Positions 23,699 to 32,516 of a stretch of 64,000 nt of DNA are shown here, one piece after another. Each line of letters begins with the position of its first letter. Position 1 is the stretch's first letter. The notes below the pieces were generated by a model. It did not search any database. It saw only the letters and a program-made list of their open reading frames with translations, and was not told the origin of the DNA. This stretch comes from Acidovorax sp. NCPPB 3576. Lineage in GTDB: Bacteria > Pseudomonadota > Gammaproteobacteria > Burkholderiales > Burkholderiaceae_C. The stretch lies in assembly GCF_028473605.1 (NCBI RefSeq), contig NZ_CP097267.1, forward strand, positions 3,402,501 through 3,466,500, given 5' to 3'. A program made the position numbers and the translations under genes.

Positions 23699-23744
23699 GG
23701 GCATGTCCATCGCCCTGCGGGCCGGTGCATGCCCTTTTTCTTTT
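23699..23744 (+). promoter_or_regulatory. Terminator-like leader hairpin before the helicase gene
   Basis: GGGCATG (23699-23705) pairs with CATGCCC (23728-23734), with an inner CCC/GGG stem on TGC. TTTTTCTTTT follows and then GGAG and the ATG. It has all parts of an intrinsic terminator yet lies between the likely promoter and the ribosome site, as an attenuator would. GGGCGGC/GCCGCC at about 23660-23678 is a second hairpin nearer the upstream gene. Confidence 0.6.
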
Positions 23745-23755
23745 GGAGCATCACC

Positions 23756-26035
23756 ATGTCCCTCGATCTCGACACCGATACCCTCACCGATGGCACCGCG
23801 CAGGACGACCTGTTCGCGACGCCATCGACTCCTCTGACCATCAGCCTCACCGACTTCGTTGGCGAATTCGGCGACGAGCTGCTGGACTCCCTCAATCGCG
23901 CGAATCCGCCGGTCTATGCGGGGCAACCCCGTCCCGCCCGGCAGATGGCGCTGTCGCGCCTCAAACGCGCTCCGTTTCCCGCACAGGCCGAGGTCATCCA
24001 CGCGGTGACCGAGCTGCTGCTGGACCGTGGCGAGCGTGCCGCGATCATCAATGCGGAGATGGGCACCGGCAAGACGCTCATGGCCATCGCCACCGCGGCG
24101 GTCATGAACGCCGAAGGCTACCGCCGCACTCTGGTCCTGTCGCCGCCCCACCTGGTCTATAAATGGCGCCGCGAAATCCTCGAAACCGTTCCCGATGCCA
24201 AGGTGTGGGTGCTCAACGGCCCCGATACCCTGGTCAAGCTGCTCAAATTGCGCGAGCAGCTCGGTGTGCCGGCGCAGGCTCAGGAGTTCTTCGTCCTCGG
24301 GCGGGTGAGGATGCGGATGGGCTTTCACTGGAGGCCCTCCTTCGTCCAACGCCGCACGCTCAATGGGCCGGTGGGGGCCTGCCCCCATTGCGGGACGGCC
24401 ATCACCGACCTCGATGGCGAACCCATCCCCACGGCGCAACTGCAGGCCGAAGAGTCGCGCCGCAAGTGCGGCCATTGCGCATCCGCGCTGTGGACGCTGA
24501 TGCGACCGCGATCGCTGTCCGCCACCGACCAGTCGTCGGCCGTCATCAAGGCCCTCAAGCGCATACCGACCATCGGGCAAGCCACGGCCCAGCGTCTGAT
24601 GAAGACGTTCGGCGAGGCGTTCCTGGTCTCCCTCCTGGGCGACAACCTGTTCGAGTTCATCAACCTGATGGACGAGAAAGGCCAGTTGGTGTTTTCCGAC
24701 CGGCAGGCCCATCGCATGGAACGCGCGATGGCCTCGATGGAGTTCGGTTTCGGCGAAGGCGGATACCAGCCTTCGGAATTCATCAAGCGCTATCTTCCCC
24801 AGGGGTTCTTCGACCTTCTGGTGGTGGACGAAGGCCATGAGTACAAGTCGCCCGGCTCTGCCCAGGGTCAGGCCATGGGCGTGCTCGCCTCCAAGGCGCG
24901 CAAGGCCCTCCTTCTCACCGGGACGCTGATGGGCGGCTACGCGGACGACCTGTTCGCGCTGCTGTTCCGGACGTTGCCCGCACGCATGATCGAAGACGGC
25001 TACCGGCCCTCCAAGACCGGCAGCATGGCATCTGCGGCCCTCGCCTTCATGCGGGACCATGGCGTGCTCAAGGACATCTATTCCGAGAGTACGGGCACGT
25101 CCCACAAGACGGCGCGCGGCAGCAAGGTGTCGGTGCGCACGGTCAAGGCCCCGGGGTTCGGACCCAAGGGCATCCTGCGATGCGTCCTGCCGTTCACAGT
25201 GTTCCTCAAGTTGCGCGACATCGGCGGTAACGTCCTGCCGCCCTACGACGAGGAGTTCCGAGAGGTCGCCATGCAGACCGACCAGGCAAGTGCTTACCGC
25301 GAACTCGCGGGCCGCTTGACGGCCGAACTGAAGGCGGCGCTGAGAAAGCGCGACACGACGCTGCTGGGGGTGGTCCTCAACGTGCTGCTGGCCTGGCCGG
25401 ACACATGCTTTCGTTCCGAGGTCGTGACGCACCCGCGCACGCGGGAAACCCTCGCGTGCACGCCATCGCAGTTCACCGACCTGCAAGTCATGCCGAAAGA
25501 GCGCGAACTGATCGACATCTGCAAGGCAGAGAAAGCCGCCCATCGCAAGGTGCTGGCCTATACCGTCTATACCGGCACGCGGGATACCACGTCCCGGCTC
25601 AAGTCGCTGCTGGAGCGGGAAGGTCTGAAAGTCGCGGTGCTGCGCGCGAGCGTGGATACCTCCCGGCGCGAGGACTGGATCGCCGAGCAGCTGGACCGGG
25701 GCATCGACGTGCTTCTCACCAACGCCGAGCTGGTCAAGACGGGCCTTGATCTGCTGGAGTTCCCCACGATCGTGTTCATGCAGTCGGGGTGGAACGTGTA
25801 CACCCTGCAGCAGGCCGCGCGGCGCTCCTGGCGCATCGGCCAGGACCTGCCGGTGAAAGTGATCTACCTGGGCTATGCGGCCACGTCGCAGATGACTTGC
25901 CTGGCATTGATGGCGAGGAAGATCCTGGTTTCGCAAAGCACGTCAGGCGACGTGCCGGAATCCGGGTTGGATGCGCTGAACCAGGACGGCGACTCGATCG
26001 AGGTCGCGCTGGCAAGGCAACTCGTTGCCGCTTGA
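23756..26035 (+). CDS. SNF2-type superfamily 2 helicase
   Basis: This 759-residue ATP-dependent DNA translocase has Walker A at residues 103-107 (GTGKT), a DEGH Walker B at 358-361, motif III in LLLTGTLMGG, and a C-terminal helicase domain with the arginine-finger motif QAARRSWRIGQ. Between motifs I and II sits an insertion with a probable zinc ribbon (CPHCGTAI ... CGHCASA). This layout is typical of the large helicase of PFGI-1-type elements. A role in DNA processing during replication or transfer is inferred. ATG 23756 has GGAG before it; an ATG 27 bp earlier lies in the T-tract of the leader hairpin. Confidence 0.85.
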   Translation: MSLDLDTDTLTDGTAQDDLFATPSTPLTISLTDFVGEFGDELLDSLNRANPPVYAGQPRPARQMALSRLKRAPFPAQAEVIHAVTELLLDRGERAAIINAEMGTGKTLMAIATAAVMNAEGYRRTLVLSPPHLVYKWRREILETVPDAKVWVLNGPDTLVKLLKLREQLGVPAQAQEFFVLGRVRMRMGFHWRPSFVQRRTLNGPVGACPHCGTAITDLDGEPIPTAQLQAEESRRKCGHCASALWTLMRPRSLSATDQSSAVIKALKRIPTIGQATAQRLMKTFGEAFLVSLLGDNLFEFINLMDEKGQLVFSDRQAHRMERAMASMEFGFGEGGYQPSEFIKRYLPQGFFDLLVVDEGHEYKSPGSAQGQAMGVLASKARKALLLTGTLMGGYADDLFALLFRTLPARMIEDGYRPSKTGSMASAALAFMRDHGVLKDIYSESTGTSHKTARGSKVSVRTVKAPGFGPKGILRCVLPFTVFLKLRDIGGNVLPPYDEEFREVAMQTDQASAYRELAGRLTAELKAALRKRDTTLLGVVLNVLLAWPDTCFRSEVVTHPRTRETLACTPSQFTDLQVMPKERELIDICKAEKAAHRKVLAYTVYTGTRDTTSRLKSLLEREGLKVAVLRASVDTSRREDWIAEQLDRGIDVLLTNAELVKTGLDLLEFPTIVFMQSGWNVYTLQQAARRSWRIGQDLPVKVIYLGYAATSQMTCLALMARKILVSQSTSGDVPESGLDALNQDGDSIEVALARQLVAA

Positions 26036-26047
26036 TCCGCGCCCCAT

Positions 26048-26082
26048 GCCGGCAGCCCTTCCGGGGGCTGCCGGCTTTTTTT
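26048..26082 (+). terminator. Strong intrinsic terminator closing the accessory module
   Basis: An 11-bp stem GCCGGCAGCCC (26048-26058) and its complement (26065-26075) with loop TTCCGG is followed by seven T. It separates the helicase gene from the transfer operon. Confidence 0.95.
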
Positions 26083-26196
26083 ATGGGCACCGCGCCCTCG
26101 CCCTGCCAAACCGGGTGCTGGCCGGTGCCTTTTGTTTGCTGATCCACCCGGCCCGTTGGGCAATCGTGCGGGTTCGATGTTCCAGAGAACCGCCCC

Positions 26197-26835
26197 ATGC
26201 GATCCATTCATCCATCCCCACGTTTCTTCGCAGGCTGCGGCCTGTGGCTCGCCGCGGCCCTGATCGGCGGCTGCGCCAAGGCACCGCCACCCAACACGTC
26301 CGCTGCATCTGCCACATCGGCCACGCCGCTGAACACCCGGTCCGCATCGCACGCTGCAACCCCAGGACCCAAGCCACCGCCCGGCTTCGTGCCTGTGGTG
26401 CGCCAGGGGCGCTATACGCTGGTCGAGCTTGCCCCGGAATCCGCGCAGAAGGACTTGCTGCAACAGGTGATCGAGGTGTCGGTGCCCGATGCGCGCCGGG
26501 CCACGGTCGGGGATGGCCTGCGCCATGTGCTGCTGCACTCGGGCTATCGACTGTGCCAGGCGGGAGAGGTCACGGCTTTCGACACGCTGCCATTGCCGGC
26601 CGCGCACTACCGGCTGGGACCTGTGCTGCTGCGCGACGCCCTGCTGACACTCGCGGGTCCCACCTGGGAACTTCGGGTGGACGATGCTGCCCGCAGCGTG
26701 TGCTTTTCCCGCGCCGGGTCCCCGCCCGCGCCTGTCGGCGAAAAGACATCGAAAACACCCGACCGCACCGGCACGTCGGCCAAGTCGGTCCATTCGGCCA
26801 ACACCCCCACGGCCCGGCAGGGAGCTCGGTCATGA
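26197..26835 (+). CDS. PilL-type lipoprotein, first gene of the transfer operon
   Basis: This 212-residue protein has a signal peptide with lipobox AALIGGC, so it is predicted to be lipid-anchored, most likely in the outer membrane. The middle 110 residues match the N-terminal PilL domain of PFGI-1 elements (GRYTLVELAPESAQKDLL; VGDGLRHVLLHSGYRLC), a secretin-like N-domain. The C-terminal 40 residues are low-complexity. It begins the mating-pair formation operon. The stop overlaps the next start (ATGA). Confidence 0.82.
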   Translation: MRSIHPSPRFFAGCGLWLAAALIGGCAKAPPPNTSAASATSATPLNTRSASHAATPGPKPPPGFVPVVRQGRYTLVELAPESAQKDLLQQVIEVSVPDARRATVGDGLRHVLLHSGYRLCQAGEVTAFDTLPLPAAHYRLGPVLLRDALLTLAGPTWELRVDDAARSVCFSRAGSPPAPVGEKTSKTPDRTGTSAKSVHSANTPTARQGARS

Positions 26836-27476
26836 AACTCCCTGCACTGCGCCCGCCCACCCGCTCGATGCTCCTGCGCGCCACCGCCATCACCGCGCTC
26901 GTCCTCACCAGCGTGATCGCCGTGATCGATCACGTTGCATTGTCCCGTCTTTCCGAGCGGACCAGCGCAGGCCCACGGGCCTCTCAGATCGCCTCCCTGG
27001 AAAACCGTCTCGCGGAACTGGCGCAGCAGATCGAGAGTGTCCAACAGCAGCCACCCGCAGTGACGCAGGCCGATTTCGAGGAGGCGCGCAGCGCCATCGC
27101 ACAGCGGCTGGCAGACGTCGATCAGGCCATTGCAGAGCGCCCGCCTGCGCCGGACCTGTCACCGCTGCAAAGCCGCATTGAACAATTGGAAGAGCGCCTG
27201 AGCACCACCGAACGCGCGGCGATGCAACCGCCCCAATCGCCTGGCGCGCCGCCTCCACGGCCCAAGGCATCCGCGCCACCTTTCCAGGTCATCGGCAGCG
27301 AGGTGCGTGGCGGCGAACGCTTCCTGACCATCCTGCCGCAGAACGCCTCCGCGCCGTCGCAGGCCCGTGTGCTGCGGCCCGGTGAAACCGAGTCCGGCTG
27401 GCGGCTGGAGGCCATCGAGAACCGCACGGCGGTGTGGGAACACCAGGGCGAAGTCCGTCGCCTGGCTGTGCCATAG
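26832..27476 (+). CDS. ICE transfer protein with membrane anchor and coiled coil
   Basis: This 214-residue protein has an N-terminal hydrophobic segment (ATAITALVLTSVIAVIDHVA), then a long coiled coil (about 50-125) with heptads such as LENRLAELAQQIESVQQ, and a compact C-terminal domain with GGERFLTILP and VWEHQGEVRRLAVP. It is probably an inner-membrane periplasmic scaffold of the conjugation apparatus. No precise family name is recalled. It is coupled to the PilL gene by a 4-bp overlap. Confidence 0.65.
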   Translation: MKLPALRPPTRSMLLRATAITALVLTSVIAVIDHVALSRLSERTSAGPRASQIASLENRLAELAQQIESVQQQPPAVTQADFEEARSAIAQRLADVDQAIAERPPAPDLSPLQSRIEQLEERLSTTERAAMQPPQSPGAPPPRPKASAPPFQVIGSEVRGGERFLTILPQNASAPSQARVLRPGETESGWRLEAIENRTAVWEHQGEVRRLAVP

Positions 27477-27485
27477 GAGGATGGA

Positions 27486-28217
27486 ATGAAACACTGGACC
27501 ACCCGCATCGCGTTGGCCCTCGGGCTGTCGGCAGGCAGCGTGCTGCCGGTGTTTTCGCAGGATGCCCGCCTGCGGCCCTCTCCCGTGGTGCCCGACCGGG
27601 AGCAACCTGCCGCCACCGCGCTCAGCGATGAGCAGCAGGCCCGCACCTGGGGTCTTGGCGTGGAGGACTGGGCGCGTTTTCGGGAGGTGATGCAAGGCCC
27701 GCTGGGCACCTACTCTCCGCACCTGGACCCCCTGTCGGCGCTCGGCATCGAGGCCCGCTCGGAAGAAGAGCGACGCCGCTATGCCGAGTTGCAGGTCGAG
27801 GCGGAAGCGCGCCGCGTGGAAAAGATGCTGGTCTATCAGCGCGCCTACGATGCCGCCTGGCAGCGCCGGCATCCCGGTGCGCAGCGGGTCAGCCTGCCCG
27901 GTGCCAACCCCCATCCTGGCACCTCAGGCGCTGCGGCCCGACTGGCGGTTTTCGTCAAGGGCGATTGCGCGCCCTGCTTGCCCCTGGTGCAGCAACTGCA
28001 ATCGGCCGGGACGCCCTTTGACCTCTACATGGTGGGAAGCCGGGCCGAGGATGGCCGCATCCGCGAATGGGCCCGCCAGGCCCGCATCGATCCGGGCAAG
28101 GTCCGCTCCGGCACGATCACCCTCAACCACGACACGGGCCGCTGGCTGTCGCTGGGACTGCCGGGCGATCTGCCCGCCGTCGTGCGACAGGTGGACGGCC
28201 AATGGCAGCGCCAATGA
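27486..28217 (+). CDS. TIGR03759-type integrating conjugative element protein
   Basis: This 243-residue periplasmic protein has a signal peptide ending near VFSQ. It contains the family segment TWGLGVEDWARFREVMQGPLG (core VEDWARFREVMQGPLG) and LDPLSALGIEARSEEERRRYAE. The C-terminal part has a thioredoxin-like pattern (LAVFVKGDCAPCLPLVQQL) with a CAPC pair, so it may work in disulfide chemistry of pilus parts. Stop and next start overlap by 4 bp. Confidence 0.82.
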   Translation: MKHWTTRIALALGLSAGSVLPVFSQDARLRPSPVVPDREQPAATALSDEQQARTWGLGVEDWARFREVMQGPLGTYSPHLDPLSALGIEARSEEERRRYAELQVEAEARRVEKMLVYQRAYDAAWQRRHPGAQRVSLPGANPHPGTSGAAARLAVFVKGDCAPCLPLVQQLQSAGTPFDLYMVGSRAEDGRIREWARQARIDPGKVRSGTITLNHDTGRWLSLGLPGDLPAVVRQVDGQWQRQ

Positions 28218-28816
28218 ACCGGCTCGCTGCCATGGCAATCCTGCTCGCCAGTTGGGGGGCTGCCAGCGCTGCGGCGCAGGCGCAGGAGATGCCGCCTCCC
28301 GCCTACCAGATCGCCGCCCGGCGCGCCGACATTCCCTCTGCGGTCCTGTACGCGGTCGCGTTGCAGGAAAGCGGGTGGCAACGCGGCGGACGGGTGGTGC
28401 CCTGGCCCTGGACCCTGAACGTGGCGGGCGACGCCCGGCGATTCGGAAATCGCGGCGAAGCCTGCGCCGGTCTTCAAAGAGCGCTGCGTGAGGTGCCGTC
28501 CACGCGCGTGGACGCGGGCTTGGGGCAGATCAACCTCGGCTACCAGAAGCACCGCTACGACCGGCCCTGCGATCTGCTCGACCCCTACCGCAATCTGGCG
28601 ATCGCCGCCGAGATCCTGCGCGAGCAATACGACCCCGGCGAGGACTGGTTGATGGCGATGGGTCGCTATCACCGCCCGGCCGGTGGTGCGCCTGCCGCCC
28701 GCTACCGCCGAAGCGTCGGCAAGCACCTGGCGCGCGTCCTGGGTCCCTCCCAAGCCCAAGCGGCCCTGGCGGGCTGGCACCACGGCGCGCGATGGCAGGA
28801 AAGGACGCCCCGATGA
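28214..28816 (+). CDS. Lytic transglycosylase for conjugation
   Basis: This 200-residue protein has a signal peptide (up to AAAQAQ) and an SLT-like domain: the catalytic glutamate in AVALQESGWQRGG, the GLGQINLGYQKHRY motif and the LDPYRNLAIAAEIL helix. It cuts peptidoglycan glycan strands so that the transfer channel can span the wall. It overlaps the genes on both sides by 4 bp. Confidence 0.88.
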   Translation: MNRLAAMAILLASWGAASAAAQAQEMPPPAYQIAARRADIPSAVLYAVALQESGWQRGGRVVPWPWTLNVAGDARRFGNRGEACAGLQRALREVPSTRVDAGLGQINLGYQKHRYDRPCDLLDPYRNLAIAAEILREQYDPGEDWLMAMGRYHRPAGGAPAARYRRSVGKHLARVLGPSQAQAALAGWHHGARWQERTPR

Positions 28817-29772
28817 TCCGCCGCCACGGCTCCCGCATCCAGCATCTGGTCAACGTTTCGGGTGGCAAGGACAGCACTGCCACCTACCTGCTGGCGCTCG
28901 AATCGGGCCGCGCGTTTCGCGCCGTGTTCGCCGACACGGGCAACGAGCATGAGTGGACCTATGCATTCATCCAGCAACTCGCTGCGCGCACGGGTGGCCC
29001 GGAAATCGAGATCGTGCGCGCCGACTTCACGGCGCAACTGGCACGGCACCGCGCGTTCGTGCTGCGGGAATGGCCTCGCATGGGCGTGGCCGATCACATC
29101 GTCCGGGAAGCCGCGGCATTGCATGAGCCCACCGGCATCCCGTTTCTCGACCTTTGCATCTCCAAAGGACGGTTTCCGAGCCGGATGGCGCAGTTCTGCA
29201 CCTTCGAGCTCAAAGCGCAGCCCATCACTCTGCAGGTGGTGTTCCCCATGCTGCGCAACGGCCCGGTCCTGCAGTGGCTGGGCATCCGCGCACAGGAGAG
29301 CGCCCACCGGGCCCAGCAACCGCGCTGGAACCGCCATGAGACCGGATGCATGGTGTGGCGCCCGATTTTCCGTTGGTCGGTCGATGACGTGTGGGCGCTG
29401 CATCGCCGCCACGGGCTGGAGCCCAACCCGCTCTACGCCCACGGCATGGGTCGCGTGGGCTGCATGCCCTGCGTCAACTGCCGCAAGTGCGAGCTTCGAT
29501 CCATTGCCGAGCGGTTTCCAGCACACATCGACCGCATCGAGCGATGGGAGGCCATCGTGGCCGCAGCGAACAAGCGCAGGGCCGCGACGTTTTTTCCCGC
29601 CGTGAAAGACCCCATGGACGTGGAGCGGCCCGGCACCTATGCGGGCATCCGCACCGTGGTGCAGTGGAGCCGCACCAGCCGTGGCGGTCGGCAGTACGAC
29701 ATGTTCTTCGATGACCAGGGCGGGGGCGGTTGCCAATCCGATCTGGCGCTTTGCGAGCGCAGCGACCCATGA
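28813..29772 (+). CDS. PAPS reductase-family PP-loop protein within the transfer operon
   Basis: This 319-residue protein belongs to the phosphoadenosine phosphosulfate reductase / DndC-like ATP-pyrophosphatase superfamily. The PP-loop SGGKDST is at residues 16-22 and is followed by ADTGNEHEWTY. A cysteine-rich motif near residue 220 (CMPCVNCRKCEL) may hold an Fe-S cluster as in DndC and related enzymes. It is not a known part of the pilus machinery, but it sits between the transglycosylase gene and the PFL_4695 gene with a 4-bp overlap upstream. Nucleic-acid or nucleotide modification is plausible and unproven. An alternative start is ATG 28792. Confidence 0.82.
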   Translation: MIRRHGSRIQHLVNVSGGKDSTATYLLALESGRAFRAVFADTGNEHEWTYAFIQQLAARTGGPEIEIVRADFTAQLARHRAFVLREWPRMGVADHIVREAAALHEPTGIPFLDLCISKGRFPSRMAQFCTFELKAQPITLQVVFPMLRNGPVLQWLGIRAQESAHRAQQPRWNRHETGCMVWRPIFRWSVDDVWALHRRHGLEPNPLYAHGMGRVGCMPCVNCRKCELRSIAERFPAHIDRIERWEAIVAAANKRRAATFFPAVKDPMDVERPGTYAGIRTVVQWSRTSRGGRQYDMFFDDQGGGGCQSDLALCERSDP

Positions 29773-29791
29773 ACGCGACAAGGAGCCTCCG

Positions 29792-30334
29792 ATGAAACAC
29801 TCATACACCGCCCGGTCGGGATTGGCCTGCCTGCTGTGTTGCAGTGCGTTGCCGGTTCTGGCCCAGTCCCCATTGACCGTGGTGGAGGACCGGGGCGGCG
29901 CTTCGGCCCTGCCCTACTATGAAGCATTGAGCCCGCCGCCCAAGCAGCAGGCTTCGCCATCACCATCCAGCGCGGCCGTGCCCAACGCACCGGCCCGGCT
30001 GTTCTCCGAAGCCGACATGCTGCCGGTGCGTTCGCAGCGCCTGTCGCCGGGCACCGAGCCACGCCGTGTGATCCAGGCACCAGGACTCATGCCGATGTTC
30101 GTGATCGGCGACGACGACCGCTCGCGGGCCTGGCTGGCCGAACGCGGCGCAGCCCTGCGCGAGATGAATGCGACGGGTCTGGTGGTCAACGTCGAATCGG
30201 CGTGGGCCCTGGCCGCTTTGCGTCGGGAGGCCCAAGGTCTGACGCTTTCCCCCGTGTCCGGGAACGATCTTGCCGGGCGTCTCGGCCTGCGCCACTATCC
30301 CGTGCTGATCACCGCGACCGGCATCGAGCAGTGA
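29792..30334 (+). CDS. PFL_4695-type integrating conjugative element protein
   Basis: This 180-residue secreted protein has a signal peptide ending LAQS. The C-terminal part matches the TIGR03765 (PFL_4695) family: FVIGDDDRSRAWLAERGAAL, NATGLVVNVES and LRHYPVLITATGIEQ. A low-complexity proline and serine stretch lies near residue 45. The periplasmic role is unknown. It has AAGGAG before ATG 29792 and precedes the coupling protein by 10 bp. Confidence 0.85.
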   Translation: MKHSYTARSGLACLLCCSALPVLAQSPLTVVEDRGGASALPYYEALSPPPKQQASPSPSSAAVPNAPARLFSEADMLPVRSQRLSPGTEPRRVIQAPGLMPMFVIGDDDRSRAWLAERGAALREMNATGLVVNVESAWALAALRREAQGLTLSPVSGNDLAGRLGLRHYPVLITATGIEQ

Positions 30335-30344
30335 GTCCGTCGCC

Positions 30345-32516
30345 ATGGCCCAGCCCCATGCGGTGGAAGTCCTGCTCCGGCCCGCCGTGGAGCTCTATAC
30401 CGTCGCGGTTTGCGCGGGCGCCGCGCTGCTGTGCGCGATGGCCCCTTGGGCGATTGCGCTGAGCCCTCGGCTGGGCGCTGGTTCCGCGATGGCCTTTCTC
30501 GCCTTCGGCGCGATCCGCCTGCGCGACGCCCTGGCGATCCTGCGCTACCGCCGCAACATCCGCCGCCTTCCCCGTTACGTCATGACCAGCCGTGCGGTTC
30601 CGGTGAGTTCGCAGCGGCTCTTCATCGGCCGGGGGTTTCGCTGGGACCAGCGGCACACCCACCGCCTGATGCAGACCTACCGGCCGGAGTTTCGCCGCTA
30701 CGTCGAGCCCACGGCCCTGTACCGCCTGGGCCGGCGTGTGGAGGCGCGCCTGGAGTTCGCGCCGTTTCCGCTGTCGGCCATCGGACGCCTGACCGCATGG
30801 GATCACCCGCTCAATCCCGCGCGCCCGTTGCCGCCCGTGGGCGGCATGCCGCGCTTGCACGGGATCGAGCCGCAGGAAACCGACGTGACCCTGCCGCTGG
30901 GTGAACGGGTCGGCCATTCGCTGGTGCTGGGCACCACGCGGGTCGGCAAGACGCGCCTGGCCGAACTGTTCATCACGCAGGACATCCGCCGGCGCAATGC
31001 CCACGGGGATTTCGAGGTCGTCATCGTCTTCGATCCCAAGGGCGATGCCGATCTGCTCAAGCGCATGTACGTCGAGGCGAAACGCGCGGGCCGCGAGGGC
31101 GAGTTCTATGTGTTCCATCTCGGCTGGCCCGACATCAGCGCACGCTACAACGCCGTGGGCCGCTTCGGGCGGATCTCGGAGGTCGCCACCCGCATCGCCG
31201 GGCAGTTGTCCGGCGAGGGCAACAGCGCGGCCTTCCGCGAATTCGCCTGGCGGTTCGTCAACATCATCGCGCGTGCGCTGGTGGAACTGGGCCAGCGCCC
31301 CGACTACCTGCTGATCCAGCGGCATGTCGTGAACATCGATGCGCTGTTCATCGAGTATGCCCAGCACTACTTCGCCCGGAACGAGCCGAAGGCCTGGGAA
31401 ATCATCGTCCAGCTCGAAGCGAAGTTGAACGAGAAGAACATTCCCCGCAACATGATCGGTCGGGAAAAACGTGTCGTGGCGCTGGAGCAGTACCTGTCCC
31501 AGGTGCGGACCTACGATCCGGTACTCGACGGCCTGCGCAGCGCCGTGCGCTACGACCGCACGTATTTCGACAAGATCGTGGCAAGCCTGCTGCCGCTGCT
31601 GGAGAAACTCACCACGGGCAAGATCGCGCAGCTGCTGGCCCCGAACTATTCGGACCTGGCCGATCCGCGGCCGATCTTCGACTGGATGCAGATCATCCGA
31701 AAGCGCGCGGTGGTCTATGTGGGCCTGGACGCTTTGTCCGATGCGGAGGTCGCTGCCGCAGTCGGCAATTCGATGTTCTCCGACCTGGTGTCGGTCGCAG
31801 GGCATCTGTACAAGTTCGGCGTGGACGATGGACTGCCCGGCGCATCCGCGAACACGAAGATCCCGATCAATGTGCATGCGGACGAGTTCAACGAACTCAT
31901 GGGCGACGAGTTCATCCCGATGGTCAACAAGGGTGGTGGTGCGGGCATCCAGGTCACCGCCTACACGCAGACGCTCTCCGACATCGAGGCGCGCATCGGC
32001 AACCGTGCCAAGGCCGGCCAGGTGGTGGGCAACTTCAACAACCTGTTCATGCTGCGGGTGCGCGAGACGGCCACCGCAGAACTGCTCACGAAGCAGTTGC
32101 CCAAGGTGGAGGTGTACGCCACGTCCGTCATGAGCGGTGCCACGGACAGCTCGGACATCCATGGCAAGACGGCGTTCACCAGCAACACGCAGGACCGTAT
32201 CACCACCTCCAGCGTGCCGCTGATCGAGCCGGCGCATGTGGTCGGCCTGCCGAAGGGCCAGGCTTTTGCGTTGCTGGAAGGGGGCAATCTCTGGAAGATC
32301 CGGATGCCGTTGCCAGAGCCCGATCCCGACGAGGCGATGCCCAAGGACCTCCAGCAACTGGCCGGATACATGCGCCAGCACTACGTGGAGGCCGGCGACT
32401 GGTGGGAACACCAGGGACTTGCCGGGCTGCAGGACACCCCCCTGCCCGCCGATCTGCTGGACGGATTTCGCCACATGGCCGCGGACGAGGCGCAAGAGCG
32501 CGCGGCGGCACCATGA
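30345..32516 (+). CDS. traD: Type IV coupling protein TraD (VirD4 type)
   Basis: This 723-residue inner-membrane ATPase brings the DNA-relaxase complex to the secretion channel. Two hydrophobic segments occur at about 15-60. Walker A is GTTRVGKT at residues 196-203 and Walker B is VVIVFDPKGDADL. The later TraD motif VHADEFNELMGDEFIPMVNK (core HADEFNELMGDE) is near residue 510, and GVQVTAYTQT-like IQVTAYTQTLSDIEAR follows it. It is full-length and typical of the SXT/PFGI TraD group. The stop overlaps the next start by 4 bp. Confidence 0.93.
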   Translation: MAQPHAVEVLLRPAVELYTVAVCAGAALLCAMAPWAIALSPRLGAGSAMAFLAFGAIRLRDALAILRYRRNIRRLPRYVMTSRAVPVSSQRLFIGRGFRWDQRHTHRLMQTYRPEFRRYVEPTALYRLGRRVEARLEFAPFPLSAIGRLTAWDHPLNPARPLPPVGGMPRLHGIEPQETDVTLPLGERVGHSLVLGTTRVGKTRLAELFITQDIRRRNAHGDFEVVIVFDPKGDADLLKRMYVEAKRAGREGEFYVFHLGWPDISARYNAVGRFGRISEVATRIAGQLSGEGNSAAFREFAWRFVNIIARALVELGQRPDYLLIQRHVVNIDALFIEYAQHYFARNEPKAWEIIVQLEAKLNEKNIPRNMIGREKRVVALEQYLSQVRTYDPVLDGLRSAVRYDRTYFDKIVASLLPLLEKLTTGKIAQLLAPNYSDLADPRPIFDWMQIIRKRAVVYVGLDALSDAEVAAAVGNSMFSDLVSVAGHLYKFGVDDGLPGASANTKIPINVHADEFNELMGDEFIPMVNKGGGAGIQVTAYTQTLSDIEARIGNRAKAGQVVGNFNNLFMLRVRETATAELLTKQLPKVEVYATSVMSGATDSSDIHGKTAFTSNTQDRITTSSVPLIEPAHVVGLPKGQAFALLEGGNLWKIRMPLPEPDPDEAMPKDLQQLAGYMRQHYVEAGDWWEHQGLAGLQDTPLPADLLDGFRHMAADEAQERAAAP

